DNA of 64,000 nt from Parapontixanthobacter sp963736595 (GCA_963736595.1 CAVTPG010000002.1:496001-560000); one strand, 5' to 3'. Positions 18,330 to 27,562 are shown, numbered from the stretch's first letter. Notes: generated by a model from the letters alone, not told the origin. A program made the numbers and translations.

Positions 18330-19396
18330 CTCAGCTTCAGTGTCGAAAGCCCGATCAGCGCCAGCACGATCGACACGATCCAGAAGCGAATGACCACGGT
18401 GGATTCGCTCCAGCCCAATTGCTCGAAGTGATGGTGGATCGGGGCCATGCGGAAAATGCGCTTGCCGGTGCGCTTGAACCAGAAGACCTGAATAATGACC
18501 GACAGCGCCTCGAACACGAACAGTCCGCCGACAATGGCCAGCACAACTTCGTGATGGCTCGCCACGGCAATCGCGCCCAGCGCTCCGCCCAAAGCAAGAC
18601 TGCCCGTATCGCCCATGAACACGGCAGCGGGCGGCGCATTGAACCACAGAAACGCTAGCCCTGCGCCCATGATCGCGGCGCAGAATATCGCGAGTTCCCC
18701 TGCCCCCTCGACGTGCGGAATGCCGAGATATTCGGAGTAATCCACCCGTCCCACCAGATACGCGATAATCGCAAAGGTTCCGGCGGCGATGATGACCGGC
18801 ATGATCGCCAATCCGTCCAGCCCGTCAGTCAGATTGACCGCATTGCCCGCGCCCACGATAACGAAGGCGGCAAAGAGGTAATAAAACGGCCCCAGCGGGA
18901 TGGCGCGGTCGCTGATAAACGGCACATAGAGGCTGGTATTGATCTGGCTGACGATGATGTAGGATACGACGCCCGCCACGATAAATTCCAGCAGCAGGCG
19001 CGTCTTGCCCGACACGCCCTTGTGGCTGGCCTTGGTGATTTTGTCGTAATCATCGAGAAAGCCAATGAGGCCGAACCCGACCGTCACGGCAAGACACGCC
19101 CAGACGAACGGATTGGTCAAATCCATCCAGATGACCAGTCCCAGGATCAACGACACCAGGATCATCAAGCCGCCCATCGTCGGCGTGCCGCGCTTGGCCA
19201 GATGCGTTTGCGGACCGTCCTCGCGGATCGGCTGGCCCTTGCCCTGCCGCACCCGCAGCATGGCGATGAACCGCGGCCCGATGAACAGACCGATGATGAG
19301 CGCCGTCAGCAGGGTCGCCCCCGCCCGCGCCGTCTGGTAGCGCACGAGGTTGAAAATCCCCTCGAATTCCATCCATTCGGCTAACCAGTAAAGCAT
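18326..19396 (-). CDS. mraY: Phospho-MurNAc-pentapeptide transferase
   Basis: Integral membrane enzyme making lipid I from UDP-MurNAc-pentapeptide and undecaprenyl phosphate. The 356-residue protein has about ten membrane helices. It carries the magnesium-binding signatures GFLDDYDKI and NLTDGLDGLAI, the substrate loop KRGTPTMGG, and near the C-terminus FRMAPIHHHFE. Length matches the family. It starts one base before the murF stop region at 19397, so the two genes abut. Confidence 0.97.
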   Translation of the reverse strand: MLYWLAEWMEFEGIFNLVRYQTARAGATLLTALIIGLFIGPRFIAMLRVRQGKGQPIREDGPQTHLAKRGTPTMGGLMILVSLILGLVIWMDLTNPFVWACLAVTVGFGLIGFLDDYDKITKASHKGVSGKTRLLLEFIVAGVVSYIIVSQINTSLYVPFISDRAIPLGPFYYLFAAFVIVGAGNAVNLTDGLDGLAIMPVIIAAGTFAIIAYLVGRVDYSEYLGIPHVEGAGELAIFCAAIMGAGLAFLWFNAPPAAVFMGDTGSLALGGALGAIAVASHHEVVLAIVGGLFVFEALSVIIQVFWFKRTGKRIFRMAPIHHHFEQLGWSESTVVIRFWIVSIVLALIGLSTLKLR

Positions 19397-20866
19397 CTAT
19401 TTGTCCCGGTGAGTGAGTTCCACCACCACTTTGGCAAGGCCGACGGAATTCGACCCCTTCACCAGAATCGCGTCACCCGAAACGATCCCGTATTGCCTCA
19501 AAAGCGCCAGCGCTTCGTCCGCATTGTTGCAATGGTCGAAGGTCGGCACCTTGCCAAGCGCATCACGTCCCGCTTTCCCCAAAATCCGGTGAAATTCTCC
19601 AACCAGCGCGCGCATTTCCTCGCCCACCAGAATGGCGTAATCCACTTTCGCATCACAAAGGGGGTCGGATAATTGCGCATGGAAGCGGTGCGCGAAGTCG
19701 CCCAGCTCTTTCATGCTGCCCAGTATGGCGATCCGCCGCGTGGCAGGCGTCTGACCCAATTGCGCCAAAGTCGCGCGCATCGAGGCCGGATTGGCATTGT
19801 AGCTTTCATCGATAACCAGCGCCTTGCCGCCCGGTGCGCAAATCTTGTGCCGTGCGCCGCGTCCGGCCAGTCCGCCCATTTCGGCCAGTGCCAGTCCCGC
19901 TGCTGCCAGATCGCCGCCAGCCGCCAGCACTGCCGCCATCACAGCCAGCGCATTCATCACCCAGTGATCGCCCGGCTCCGCGACCGAAAACACCAGCCGG
20001 CCATTGCCGAATTGCGCGGTCATCAACGAGCCGCCATCGGCTGCCGGAATGGCATCGAGCAACCGCATATCGGCATGGGCCGCGCGTCCAAAGCTCATCA
20101 CGGTGCAGTTCTGCGCCCGTGCCGCGTCGCGCAGTTGCTCGAAATGCTCACTATCCGCCGGAATAACCGCCGTGCCGCCCTTGGCCACGCCTTCGAAGAT
20201 TTCCGCTTTGGCAGCGGCAATCGCCTCCATCGAACCTAAGTTTTCGATATGCGCTGGCGCGATCGTGGTGATGACCGCGACATCCGGTTTCACATGAGCA
20301 GTCAGTTCAGAAATTTCGCCTGCATTGTTCATGCCCATTTCAAAGATGCCGAATTTGCTGCGCGCTGGCATCCGGGCGAGCGACAAGGGCACGCCGACAT
20401 GGTTGTTATAGCTTTTGATGGAACGGTGCGCCGCGCCCCGGCTGCTGCGTTCGAGCGAGGCAAAAATCGCTTCTTTCACGCCGGTTTTGCCGACCGATCC
20501 GGTGACACCGATAAATTTCGCTTTGGTGCGCTGTCGTGCGGCTTTCGCCAAGGCTTTCAAAGCCGCCGTAGTGTCCTCCACCAGAATATGCGGATAGGCG
20601 ACGGCGCGATCGACGATAGCGGCAGTGGCGCCTGCGGCAAAGGCCTGCTCGATAAAGCGGTGGCCGTCCATCGCTTCGCCTTTCAGAGCCACGAACAAAT
20701 CGCCATTGCGGACATAGCGGCTATCGGTTTCGACGCCCGCCACTTCAAACTCTTCGCTCGCCTGACCGCCCGTGGCCGCAGCAATCTCCTGCGCGCTCCA
20801 CAGGCTGAGCGGGATCGCATCGCCCGGCATCGTGGGCCATTGGCGTAAAGCAGTTACAGCGTTCAC
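19397..20866 (-). CDS. murF: UDP-MurNAc-tripeptide--D-Ala-D-Ala ligase
   Basis: Attaches D-Ala-D-Ala to complete the UDP-MurNAc-pentapeptide. Motifs: N-terminal GVETDSRYVRNGDLFVALKG, P-loop GVTGSVGKTGVKE (about 120-132), MGMNNAGEISELT, IDESYNANPASMRA, and ILGSMKELGD. A GTG at 20866 is chosen because it overlaps the murE stop as GTGA and has AGGAG 8 bases upstream. An internal ATG at 20830 (MPGDAIPLS) is the alternative. The predicted 489 residues are normal for MurF. Confidence 0.94.
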   Translation of the reverse strand: MNAVTALRQWPTMPGDAIPLSLWSAQEIAAATGGQASEEFEVAGVETDSRYVRNGDLFVALKGEAMDGHRFIEQAFAAGATAAIVDRAVAYPHILVEDTTAALKALAKAARQRTKAKFIGVTGSVGKTGVKEAIFASLERSSRGAAHRSIKSYNNHVGVPLSLARMPARSKFGIFEMGMNNAGEISELTAHVKPDVAVITTIAPAHIENLGSMEAIAAAKAEIFEGVAKGGTAVIPADSEHFEQLRDAARAQNCTVMSFGRAAHADMRLLDAIPAADGGSLMTAQFGNGRLVFSVAEPGDHWVMNALAVMAAVLAAGGDLAAAGLALAEMGGLAGRGARHKICAPGGKALVIDESYNANPASMRATLAQLGQTPATRRIAILGSMKELGDFAHRFHAQLSDPLCDAKVDYAILVGEEMRALVGEFHRILGKAGRDALGKVPTFDHCNNADEALALLRQYGIVSGDAILVKGSNSVGLAKVVVELTHRDK

Positions 20867-22365
20867 TTGGGTTCTCCTGAAGCAGCCGCACATTCGCGCG
20901 CCACTTCCACATCATCGAATGGCAGCCGCCGCGCATTGTCCCCTGCGCCCACAATCTGCCCTTGTTCATGGCCCTTGCCCGCGATCAGGACGATGTCGCG
21001 GGGTCCGGCTTCTGCAATCGCGGCCGTGATGGCATCGCGGCGATTGCCGATTTCGCGCGCGCAAATGTCCTTGACGTTGGCAGCGCCGTGCAAAATTTCC
21101 GCACGGATCGCGCCAGGTTCTTCGCCGCGCGGATTGTCGTCAGTAACGATCACCACATCGCTGGCGCGGCAAGCCGCTTCGCCCATCGGCGCGCGCTTGC
21201 CTTTGTCGCGGTCGCCGCCCGCACCGAACACGGTGATGAGCTTGCCGCCTTTGTCCGCATCGACATGAGGCCGCAGCGCATGGATCGCCGCTGCCAAAGC
21301 GTCTGGCGTATGGGCGTAATCCACATAGACTGGAGCGCCGGCCGGGGTAATCACCGCACGCTCCAGTCGTCCACGAACAGGTTGTAACCGCGCGACTGCA
21401 TCGAAAGTCAGCGCCGCATCCGCGCCGGTCGCGAGCGCAAGGCCAGCCGCCGTCAGGGCATTGGCCACTTGATATTCGCCGATCAGCGGCAGTCGGATTG
21501 TGTGCGTTGTGCCGCCATGCTCGACCGACAATTCCTGGCCTAATTGCGTTGGCGTGCGGCTGAGCAGCTTCACATCGTCGCCCGCCATGCCGACGGTGAA
21601 AATCCTTAGCCCGCGCTGCTCCGCCGTTTCACGCGCACGTACATTCCAGTCGCTGTCAGCGTTCGCATCGGTCCAGATTACCGCCGTGCCATCTGGCGCG
21701 ACGACTTCGGTAAACAGGCGCATCTTGGCCGCGAAATATTCCTCCATATCAGTATGATAATCGAGGTGATCGCGGCTGAAATTGGTGAAAGCTCCGGCCG
21801 AAACTGCAATGCCTTCGTTGCGATATTGCGACAGGCCGTGACTGGATGCTTCATAAGCAACGTGCGTGACGCCTTCGCGTGCCAGCCCGCTGACATTGGA
21901 CAGGAACGTGACGATGTCGGGCGTTGTGAGGCCGGTTGAAACGCTTTCATCCGGCGTCGTGACGCCAAGCGTGCCGATGCTGGCCGCGCGCTCGCCGCAC
22001 ATCCGCCAGATTTGCCGTGTCATCTCCACCGTGGAGGTCTTGCCATTCGTCCCGGTGACCGCGACAATCGTGTCTGGCACGGGGGTGAAGAATTTCGCCG
22101 CAAGCTGCGCAAAGGCACGGCGTGGGATGGCGTCCGCGAGATGGATGGCCTTGCCGACTTCGGCCTGCGGGCGCGCTACGATGGCTACCGCGCCAGCTTC
22201 GATCGCTTGCGCAATGAAGTCCTCGCCATTGACCTCTGCGCCCTGAAACGCGCCGAACACGGTGCCGGGTGCGACTTTGCGATGGTCGATGGCAAAGCCG
22301 GTCACTTCGGCATCGTCTGCGGGTCGGGAGAGATCAGCAGCGTCGCACAGACGCGACAGCTTCAC
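20863..22365 (-). CDS. murE: UDP-MurNAc-L-Ala-D-Glu--meso-diaminopimelate ligase
   Basis: Adds the third stem residue. The P-loop GTNGKT at 105-110, NFSRDHLDYHTDMEEYFAAK with the carbamylated-lysine region, and YVDYAHTPDAL are visible. The meso-DAP recognition sequence DDNPRGEEP (DNPR, as in E. coli) is also present, so the peptidoglycan is predicted to be DAP-type. Translation starts at a GTG (22365) overlapping the ftsI stop as GTGA. Length 500 residues. Confidence 0.96.
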   Translation of the reverse strand: MKLSRLCDAADLSRPADDAEVTGFAIDHRKVAPGTVFGAFQGAEVNGEDFIAQAIEAGAVAIVARPQAEVGKAIHLADAIPRRAFAQLAAKFFTPVPDTIVAVTGTNGKTSTVEMTRQIWRMCGERAASIGTLGVTTPDESVSTGLTTPDIVTFLSNVSGLAREGVTHVAYEASSHGLSQYRNEGIAVSAGAFTNFSRDHLDYHTDMEEYFAAKMRLFTEVVAPDGTAVIWTDANADSDWNVRARETAEQRGLRIFTVGMAGDDVKLLSRTPTQLGQELSVEHGGTTHTIRLPLIGEYQVANALTAAGLALATGADAALTFDAVARLQPVRGRLERAVITPAGAPVYVDYAHTPDALAAAIHALRPHVDADKGGKLITVFGAGGDRDKGKRAPMGEAACRASDVVIVTDDNPRGEEPGAIRAEILHGAANVKDICAREIGNRRDAITAAIAEAGPRDIVLIAGKGHEQGQIVGAGDNARRLPFDDVEVARECAAASGEPK

Positions 22366-24107
22366 TTGTTTGCTCCGGGGATCAGGGGCTTCAGATCGCT
22401 GATATCGATGTCGCGATTGGCATCAGGTCGCACGCCCAGCATCGGGCCAATTCTTGGGACCAGCCGTTTGACGATGGGTGCTGCATTCCATGCCGCCGTC
22501 CGCTGATACGAACTGGCAACCGTGCCGCGTGGCTCGTCCAGCATGGTGATCACGACATAGCGCGGGCGATCCATCGGGAACGCGGCGGCAAAGGTCGAGA
22601 TCAGCGAAGTGCGCCGATACCCGCCCGAACCCGGCTTTTCCGCCGAGCCTGTTTTGCCGCCAATCCGGTAACCGGGCGCATCGGCATTCCGGCCCGTACC
22701 ATACAGCGCGATCATGCGCAGCAATTGCCGCATCCGCGAGGAGGTGGATTCCTTGAATACCCGGCGACCACGCGGCGCAGCGCCCGCTTCCAGTTTGTGC
22801 AACGTCGCAGGGCGCCAGATCCCGCCATTGACCATCGCCGCATAAGCGCTCGCCAGATGCAGCGGCGTCACCGCGATACCGTGGCCATAGCTCACCGTCA
22901 TGTTGCGCAGACGCGGCCATTTGTCGCCCGGCCAGATCGGATGTCCGCGCGCCGGCAATTCGATATAGGGCCGCTCATGCATTCCCAGATCGATCATCGT
23001 CTGCCGCAAACGTTTCGCGCCCAGCTCGTCCGCAACCCGCGCGGTCACAGTGTTCGAGGAATACACCAGGCTTTGCGGCACGTTCAGCGTCGCGCCATAG
23101 GAATGCGAATCGCGAATGCGCGACTTGCCGATCTGCACCGTGCTGGCATCCCAGCGCGCACCGAAATCGCGTACGACACCGGCATCGATGGCAGCGGCAA
23201 CCGATAACGGCTTGAACGTCGAACCCAGCTCGTAAACCTGATTGGTGACGCGGTTGAACATATTGTCCGCGCCCGCCTGATCGATCTTGTTGGGATTAAA
23301 TTCGGGCAATGAGGCCATCGCCATCACTTCGCCCGTATCCACGTCCAGCACGATGCCAGCCCCGCCCTTGGCATCGACCAGTTTCATGCCGCGCCGCAAT
23401 TCATCTTCGAGCGCGCCCTGCACCCGCATATCGATCGACAGCGCAATCGGCGTGCCGCGTGTCACAGGGTCGAGCAGCGCCTTGTCCAGCACTTGCTCCA
23501 TCCCGACGCGGCCATGCCCGTCCGATGCGACATAGCCCAGAATATGCGCCGCCATCGAGCCTTGCGGATAATGGCGGTCCGGTTCCTGCGGCATTTCCAG
23601 CGCCAATTCGCCCAGCCCCTGAACCCGGTTCGCTTCTTCGGGCAGGACACGGCGCCGCAGATAGCCCGCTTTGCCTGATGCCAGACGAGCTTCCACATCG
23701 GCTTGATCCAGATCGGGAAAAATCGCTTTCAGACCAGCTGCCACATCGGCGGCGGATTTCACCAATGGCGATCCGCCATCATCCATTGCCTTGGGATTGA
23801 ACCACAGCGAATAGGCCGGAAACATCCGCGCCAAAGGTACCCCGTTGCGGTCGGTAATATCGCCGCGTGACGGGAGCAGCGCATCTTCCAGCGTCGTCGC
23901 CGAAAATGCCCGGTCGCTGCTGCCGAGATAGCCAATCCGCATCAGCGCCAGAAACGCGATGAACGCGAATCCCGCCACCAGCAGCAAGATGCGCAGCCGC
24001 GCCGTATCCAGCGCTTGTTCGCGCATCGTCATCAGCTGTGTGCGATTGTTGAATGGTCCGCCCGGCGCTCCGTTGTTCACCGGTTCGATCAGCGTCATCG
24101 CGTTCAT
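22362..24107 (-). CDS. ftsI: Septal transpeptidase FtsI (PBP3)
   Basis: Class B penicillin-binding protein cross-linking septal peptidoglycan with FtsW. An N-terminal cytoplasmic segment is followed by one membrane helix (about 38-58, LLLVAGFAFIAFLALM). A dimerisation/pedestal domain with DITDRNGVPLA comes next. The transpeptidase domain has active-site STFK in ELGSTFKPLSVAAA, SSN in YSSNTVTARV and KTG in GGKTGSAEKPG. Length 581 is typical. It overlaps ftsL and murE by 4 bases at either end. Confidence 0.96.
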   Translation of the reverse strand: MNAMTLIEPVNNGAPGGPFNNRTQLMTMREQALDTARLRILLLVAGFAFIAFLALMRIGYLGSSDRAFSATTLEDALLPSRGDITDRNGVPLARMFPAYSLWFNPKAMDDGGSPLVKSAADVAAGLKAIFPDLDQADVEARLASGKAGYLRRRVLPEEANRVQGLGELALEMPQEPDRHYPQGSMAAHILGYVASDGHGRVGMEQVLDKALLDPVTRGTPIALSIDMRVQGALEDELRRGMKLVDAKGGAGIVLDVDTGEVMAMASLPEFNPNKIDQAGADNMFNRVTNQVYELGSTFKPLSVAAAIDAGVVRDFGARWDASTVQIGKSRIRDSHSYGATLNVPQSLVYSSNTVTARVADELGAKRLRQTMIDLGMHERPYIELPARGHPIWPGDKWPRLRNMTVSYGHGIAVTPLHLASAYAAMVNGGIWRPATLHKLEAGAAPRGRRVFKESTSSRMRQLLRMIALYGTGRNADAPGYRIGGKTGSAEKPGSGGYRRTSLISTFAAAFPMDRPRYVVITMLDEPRGTVASSYQRTAAWNAAPIVKRLVPRIGPMLGVRPDANRDIDISDLKPLIPGANK

Positions 24108-24709
24108 TGCGCGCCCTCGGCAAGGGTGGCTGACAGCGACGGCGTGACCGACTGCATCGGCGCGATCTGGCTTAAGTGCGTGGCAAGGTCGATGGTCGCC
24201 GCTTCAACCGCTTCGGTGTCGATGCTGGCCGCTGCCTGCAAGCGTGTCGGTTCATCGCTCATGGCGAGCAAGGCGGTTGCTGCCGTCACGGTCCGTGTGC
24301 CTTCGCCCAGCGCCGTATCGGAGAAGCTGTCGGCAATCGTCTCGATCGTGCCAACCTCTCGCGCAACGCTGGCACGGGCTACCCGGATCGGGCTTGGCGC
24401 ATCGGCTCCGCGCGGCTGGCCAAGGCTCGCAAGCTGCGCGCGATTGTTGATATATTGATCAGCGCGCGGCGCGGCATAACCAAACTCCAGCGCATTCCAG
24501 CTGGCCAGTTGCCGCTGGCTGGCGCGCGTCTGAAATTCCGTTTCCAGCAGCAGCGTCTGCCGCTCGGCTGCGATGATTTGCCGCTCCAGCTCGCGCACTT
24601 CGCTTTTCACGGCATTGACGCGGAAGGTCAGCATAACGAGGCTGCAAAACGCCAGTAGGATCATGACGATCCAGCCCAGTTTGCGGTTGCGGGACAGAAG
24701 GCTGATCAT
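24104..24709 (-). CDS. ftsL: FtsL-like division protein with long Ala-rich tail
   Basis: Assigned by position between rsmH and ftsI and by topology: short cytoplasmic start MISLLSRNRKLG, one membrane helix (WIVMILLAFCSLVMLTF), then a periplasmic coiled-coil-like stretch (VKSEVRELERQIIAAERQTLLLETEF). FtsL would join FtsB and FtsQ to activate FtsWI. At 201 residues it is about twice the usual FtsL length. Residues after ~100 form a low-complexity Ala/Thr/Ser tail of unknown role. Sequence similarity alone is weak, as is normal for FtsL. Confidence 0.8.
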   Translation of the reverse strand: MISLLSRNRKLGWIVMILLAFCSLVMLTFRVNAVKSEVRELERQIIAAERQTLLLETEFQTRASQRQLASWNALEFGYAAPRADQYINNRAQLASLGQPRGADAPSPIRVARASVAREVGTIETIADSFSDTALGEGTRTVTAATALLAMSDEPTRLQAAASIDTEAVEAATIDLATHLSQIAPMQSVTPSLSATLAEGAQ

Positions 24710-25671
24710 GCGGCCATCTCCCGCGCAGCCGCATCGGTGCGCGTCGCATAGCGCAACACGGCAGAACGCGAACGCGGGTTGCGCGCAATTTCGTTTTGCG
24801 AGGCCCGCACGGCTTTGCTGATATTATCGAAAATCGCCGGAGTGCTGACCGTTTGTGGCAGATGCCGCGACCCGGTCGTGCCGCCAGCCGCCTCGCGAAA
24901 AAAGCGCTTTACGATCCGGTCTTCCAGACTGTGAAAGCTGACCACGGCCAGTTTCCCGCCCACCGGCAGCAGCGTTTCCGCCGCAGACAAACCTTCACGC
25001 AATTCGTCCAACTCGCCATTGACGTGGATGCGAATTGCCTGAAAACTGCGCGTTGCCGGATCTTTCGGCGCGCCATCGCGATAGCCCAGCGCCTTGCGCA
25101 CCACCCGCGCCAAATCGCCGGTCGTCTCCAGCGGGCGCGCAGCGATGATCGCGCGGGCAATACGGCGCGATTGCCGTTCTTCGCCATATTCGTACAGCAC
25201 ATCGGCGATGGTGTCGGCTTCGGCAGTGTTGAGAAAATCGGCAGCGCTCATGCCTGCCTGGCTCATCCGCATGTCCAGCGGGCCATTGGAAGAAAACGCA
25301 AAGCCGCGCTCTGCTTGATCAAGCTGCATCGAAGAGACGCCGATATCCATCACGACGCCATCGACGCGGGCAACGTCCGCATCGCGCATCACTTCGGCTA
25401 GCTCGGAAAAGCGATTTGCGTGCAGGACCAGTCGCGGCGGCTGTTCGCTCGCTTCGGCCCAGTCTTGCCCGCTTGCAATCGCGTCCGGATCGCGGTCGAA
25501 GGCATGAACGATTGCGCCATGGTCCAGCAACGCGCGGGTGTAGCCGCCCGCACCGAATGTCGCATCGACCAGCACGTCACCGGGTTGCGGATCGAGCGCA
25601 GCCACGACTTCATCGAGCAATACGGGAATATGCGGAGCGCCATCGGCGATTTGTGGCTTGGAAGCGCTCAT
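24706..25671 (-). CDS. rsmH: 16S rRNA (cytosine-1402 N4)-methyltransferase
   Basis: SAM-dependent enzyme (also called MraW) that methylates C1402 in the ribosomal P site. Signature segments: HIPVLLDEVVAALDP, SAM-binding VDATFGAGGYTRALL, HAFDRDPDAI, VVMDIGVSSMQLD, GFAFSSNGPLDMRM, and the C-terminal VVSFHSLEDRIVKRFF. Length 321 is usual. It overlaps mraZ and ftsL by 4 bases each. Confidence 0.97.
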   Translation of the reverse strand: MSASKPQIADGAPHIPVLLDEVVAALDPQPGDVLVDATFGAGGYTRALLDHGAIVHAFDRDPDAIASGQDWAEASEQPPRLVLHANRFSELAEVMRDADVARVDGVVMDIGVSSMQLDQAERGFAFSSNGPLDMRMSQAGMSAADFLNTAEADTIADVLYEYGEERQSRRIARAIIAARPLETTGDLARVVRKALGYRDGAPKDPATRSFQAIRIHVNGELDELREGLSAAETLLPVGGKLAVVSFHSLEDRIVKRFFREAAGGTTGSRHLPQTVSTPAIFDNISKAVRASQNEIARNPRSRSAVLRYATRTDAAAREMAA

Positions 25672-26159
25672 TTCTTGCGCGCCTTAGCTTCGGCATCAGA
25701 CAGCAGATTATCGCACGCGGCCTTCGCGCTTTCCCATTCCGGACCCATCGCGGACAGCTGATCAGGTGCCCAGATGGTGAAGAACCGGCCCGCACCCTGA
25801 AAATACAGCCCGTCATTGACATGGCCCAATGCGCGCAAATGGTCAGGCATGACGAAGCGGCCTGAATCATCGAACGGGATTTCGACGAAGCCGAACAATT
25901 GCATCGCGCGCAGATCGCGGTCGAATTCACGCCCGACTTTGTAAGCCAGCTCTTCTTCGCGATCGAGTTGCGCGTCCAGCTCTTCCTTGCGCGACAGGCC
26001 GAAGCCGGTGAGGCAATTCCAGCGATCATGTTTGGCAAGGCACAGGGTGCGTGCCCCCGAGGATTCCTTGACGGCTTTGCGGAATAGTGGCGGCAGCACG
26101 AAACGGCTCTTATCGCCCGCAGGCGAATAGGCTTGTCCGCTATACCCTCCGAATGACAC
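25668..26159 (-). CDS. mraZ: Transcriptional repressor MraZ
   Basis: AbrB-like DNA-binding protein that binds repeats in front of its own operon and represses the dcw cluster. Two SpoVT/AbrB-type halves are visible: SPAGDKSRFVLPPLFRKAVKE and FVEIPFDDSGRFVMPDHLRALG. The second carries the conserved DxxGRFxxP pattern. A GTG at 26159 is used as start, with AGGA upstream at a rather long spacing. The encoded N-terminus FGGYSGQAYS resembles alphaproteobacterial MraZ. First gene of the dcw run; candidate operators lie 150-415 bases upstream. Confidence 0.94.
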   Translation of the reverse strand: MSFGGYSGQAYSPAGDKSRFVLPPLFRKAVKESSGARTLCLAKHDRWNCLTGFGLSRKEELDAQLDREEELAYKVGREFDRDLRAMQLFGFVEIPFDDSGRFVMPDHLRALGHVNDGLYFQGAGRFFTIWAPDQLSAMGPEWESAKAACDNLLSDAEAKARKK

Positions 26160-26304
26160 CGCTTGTCCCGTCCTTTTGCGTTAGACTTTTTTACTCCCTT
26201 TCGAACACAGCTTCGCCGTGACCGCTCGAACGGATTCAAGCGGCTAGTCCCCTTGCCGACCGATCAGGCCGACCAAAGCTAGGTCCGATAGAAGAGTGTG
26301 ATAA

Positions 26305-26350
26305 CGCGGGTCGTCGCGGGATGGAAGGGAAAATTACGGGATTTCACGGG
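26305..26350. promoter_or_regulatory. Candidate MraZ operator array, five GGG repeats
   Basis: On the plus strand GGG triplets occur at 26308, 26318, 26327, 26338 and 26348, a spacing of 9 to 11 bases. The best units read GGGAT or GGGAA. In E. coli, MraZ binds direct TGGG-type repeats separated by 5 bases (10-base period) before its own gene. The period, the motif core and the position 150-190 bases before mraZ fit this. Binding is inferred. Confidence 0.6.
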
Positions 26351-26553
26351 AAAACTTGGTAAGTCATTGAACTTACTCGATTAGTGAAATTGCCTTATAT
26401 TAAGATGCACCTTGTGAAACAGATCGGAAACATCGGTTTTCCACAGCATGAAAAGTTACGCAAATCGGTCGTTTTTTGGATTTATCAACAGGCTGTCATC
26501 AGACCTATCAACGCAAGGCTGACCCGTCAATTTGATTGGCATTTGCAGCACAT

Positions 26554-26571
26554 CCCGTGTTTTCCCGTGCG
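26554..26571. promoter_or_regulatory. Second, inverted pair of GGGA repeats
   Basis: CCCGT occurs at 26554-26558 and 26564-26568, exactly 10 bases apart. On the minus strand this reads as two ACGGGA units, one within CACGGGAAAAC, which is identical to a segment of the proximal array (26345-26355) in opposite orientation. It could be a distal MraZ site. Two units only, so confidence is lower. Confidence 0.4.
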
Positions 26572-26640
26572 CTTTTGGGCGTGTGCCCCGGCTAAGTTGA
26601 TTCGCGATAATGCGCGGTCAAATCTACTGTGTCGGCGCGG

Positions 26641-27544
26641 CTATTGAGGCTGAGCAAACGCCAGATCAAGCAAGGCTTGCAAAGCCTTCGCATCGCCGTC
26701 TTGCGGCACATTCGGATTCAATAATGGCAGCGTCGAAAAACAGGACCGCGCGGCCCTTCCCGATGTGGCAGTGGCCATCACGACCTTGCGCGGAAATTCT
26801 GCATTTCGCGTCGGGCCCGATCCGCGATGTGTCGAGGCTTACTCTTGCGGGCAGGGCGATGGGCATTGGCGTCATTCCCAGCATGACATGGGGCAAATCG
26901 GGCGGAACGACCGATGCGCCTGATGCTGCGTTTTCATTGCCGCTAGCATGGCCATCATGCGCGTGATCGTGTGCAGCATTGGGTTCCGGCCCGGCATTTG
27001 CGGCCAATCCCCAGCGCGCTAAAATCGGCTGATTAAGCAGCGCCATATCAGCGGGACGACGCGGATCGCCATAGGCAAAACGCGAATGCCGCGTCAGCCT
27101 CGGATCAAGCATTAGCAAAAGCTGCCCCCCGCCCCGCACCCATTCGTCCAGCGCGACATTATCCGCCGGAGTCAACGCGCGCGGCTGCGCAATAATAAGG
27201 CGGTCCAGTCGCGCCAAAGCACTGGATTGTGTGACGGCATTTTCCTCGCCGCTTTGGCCAGTCTCATCGGTATTCTCAGCGCGCCCGATATCGGTCAGCG
27301 TGTCGAGTGGGACGATCTCATATCGCTCTTCCAGCAAGCTGCGGACCCACGGCGTCGCCTGGTTCCCCGCCAGCATTTCATCGACACCGCCAGCTTCCGG
27401 CCAGTAAATCGGCAGGCTGGAAACAAGGCCGATCTGCTTTGCGTTGCTTTCGGGTACCTCGCTGGAAGTCGCAGTCGGCGACGCACCGCACCCACCAAGC
27501 GCGCTTGCACAAGCTATCAGCAAAACGGTGAAAATCGGTTTCAT
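26641..27544 (-). CDS. His-rich GldG/DUF4350-like lipoprotein (frame broken near 26718-26727)
   Basis: A lipoprotein signal (lipobox ALGGC at about residue 19) leads into a domain resembling the GldG/DUF4350 group: ARLDRLIIAQPRALTPADNVAL, WVRGGGQLLLMLDPRLTRHS, DPRRPADMALLNQPILARWGL. A histidine-rich insert, AAHDHAHDGHAS, could bind metal. The frame runs into an early TGA at 26666. A shift at 26718-26727 would instead end the protein LNPNVPQDGDAKALQALLDL and stop at 26641, which looks more natural. Specific function is unknown. It lies 18 bases after the next gene upstream, so the two are probably one operon. Confidence 0.7.
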
Positions 27545-27562
27545 AGCCGTTTTATCGCGCTG

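Larger units (their letters stand above)
26160..26640. promoter_or_regulatory. dcw upstream region, no gene seen
   Basis: A 481-base non-coding stretch, visibly more AT-rich than its neighbours, separating the upstream lipoprotein gene from mraZ. It contains two GGG repeat arrays (listed separately) and two near-consensus DnaA boxes, TTTTCCACA at 26437-26445 and TTATCAACA at 26482-26490. The dcw promoter should be here on the minus strand, but I cannot place its -35 and -10 elements with confidence. No open frame here has family resemblance. Confidence 0.6.
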
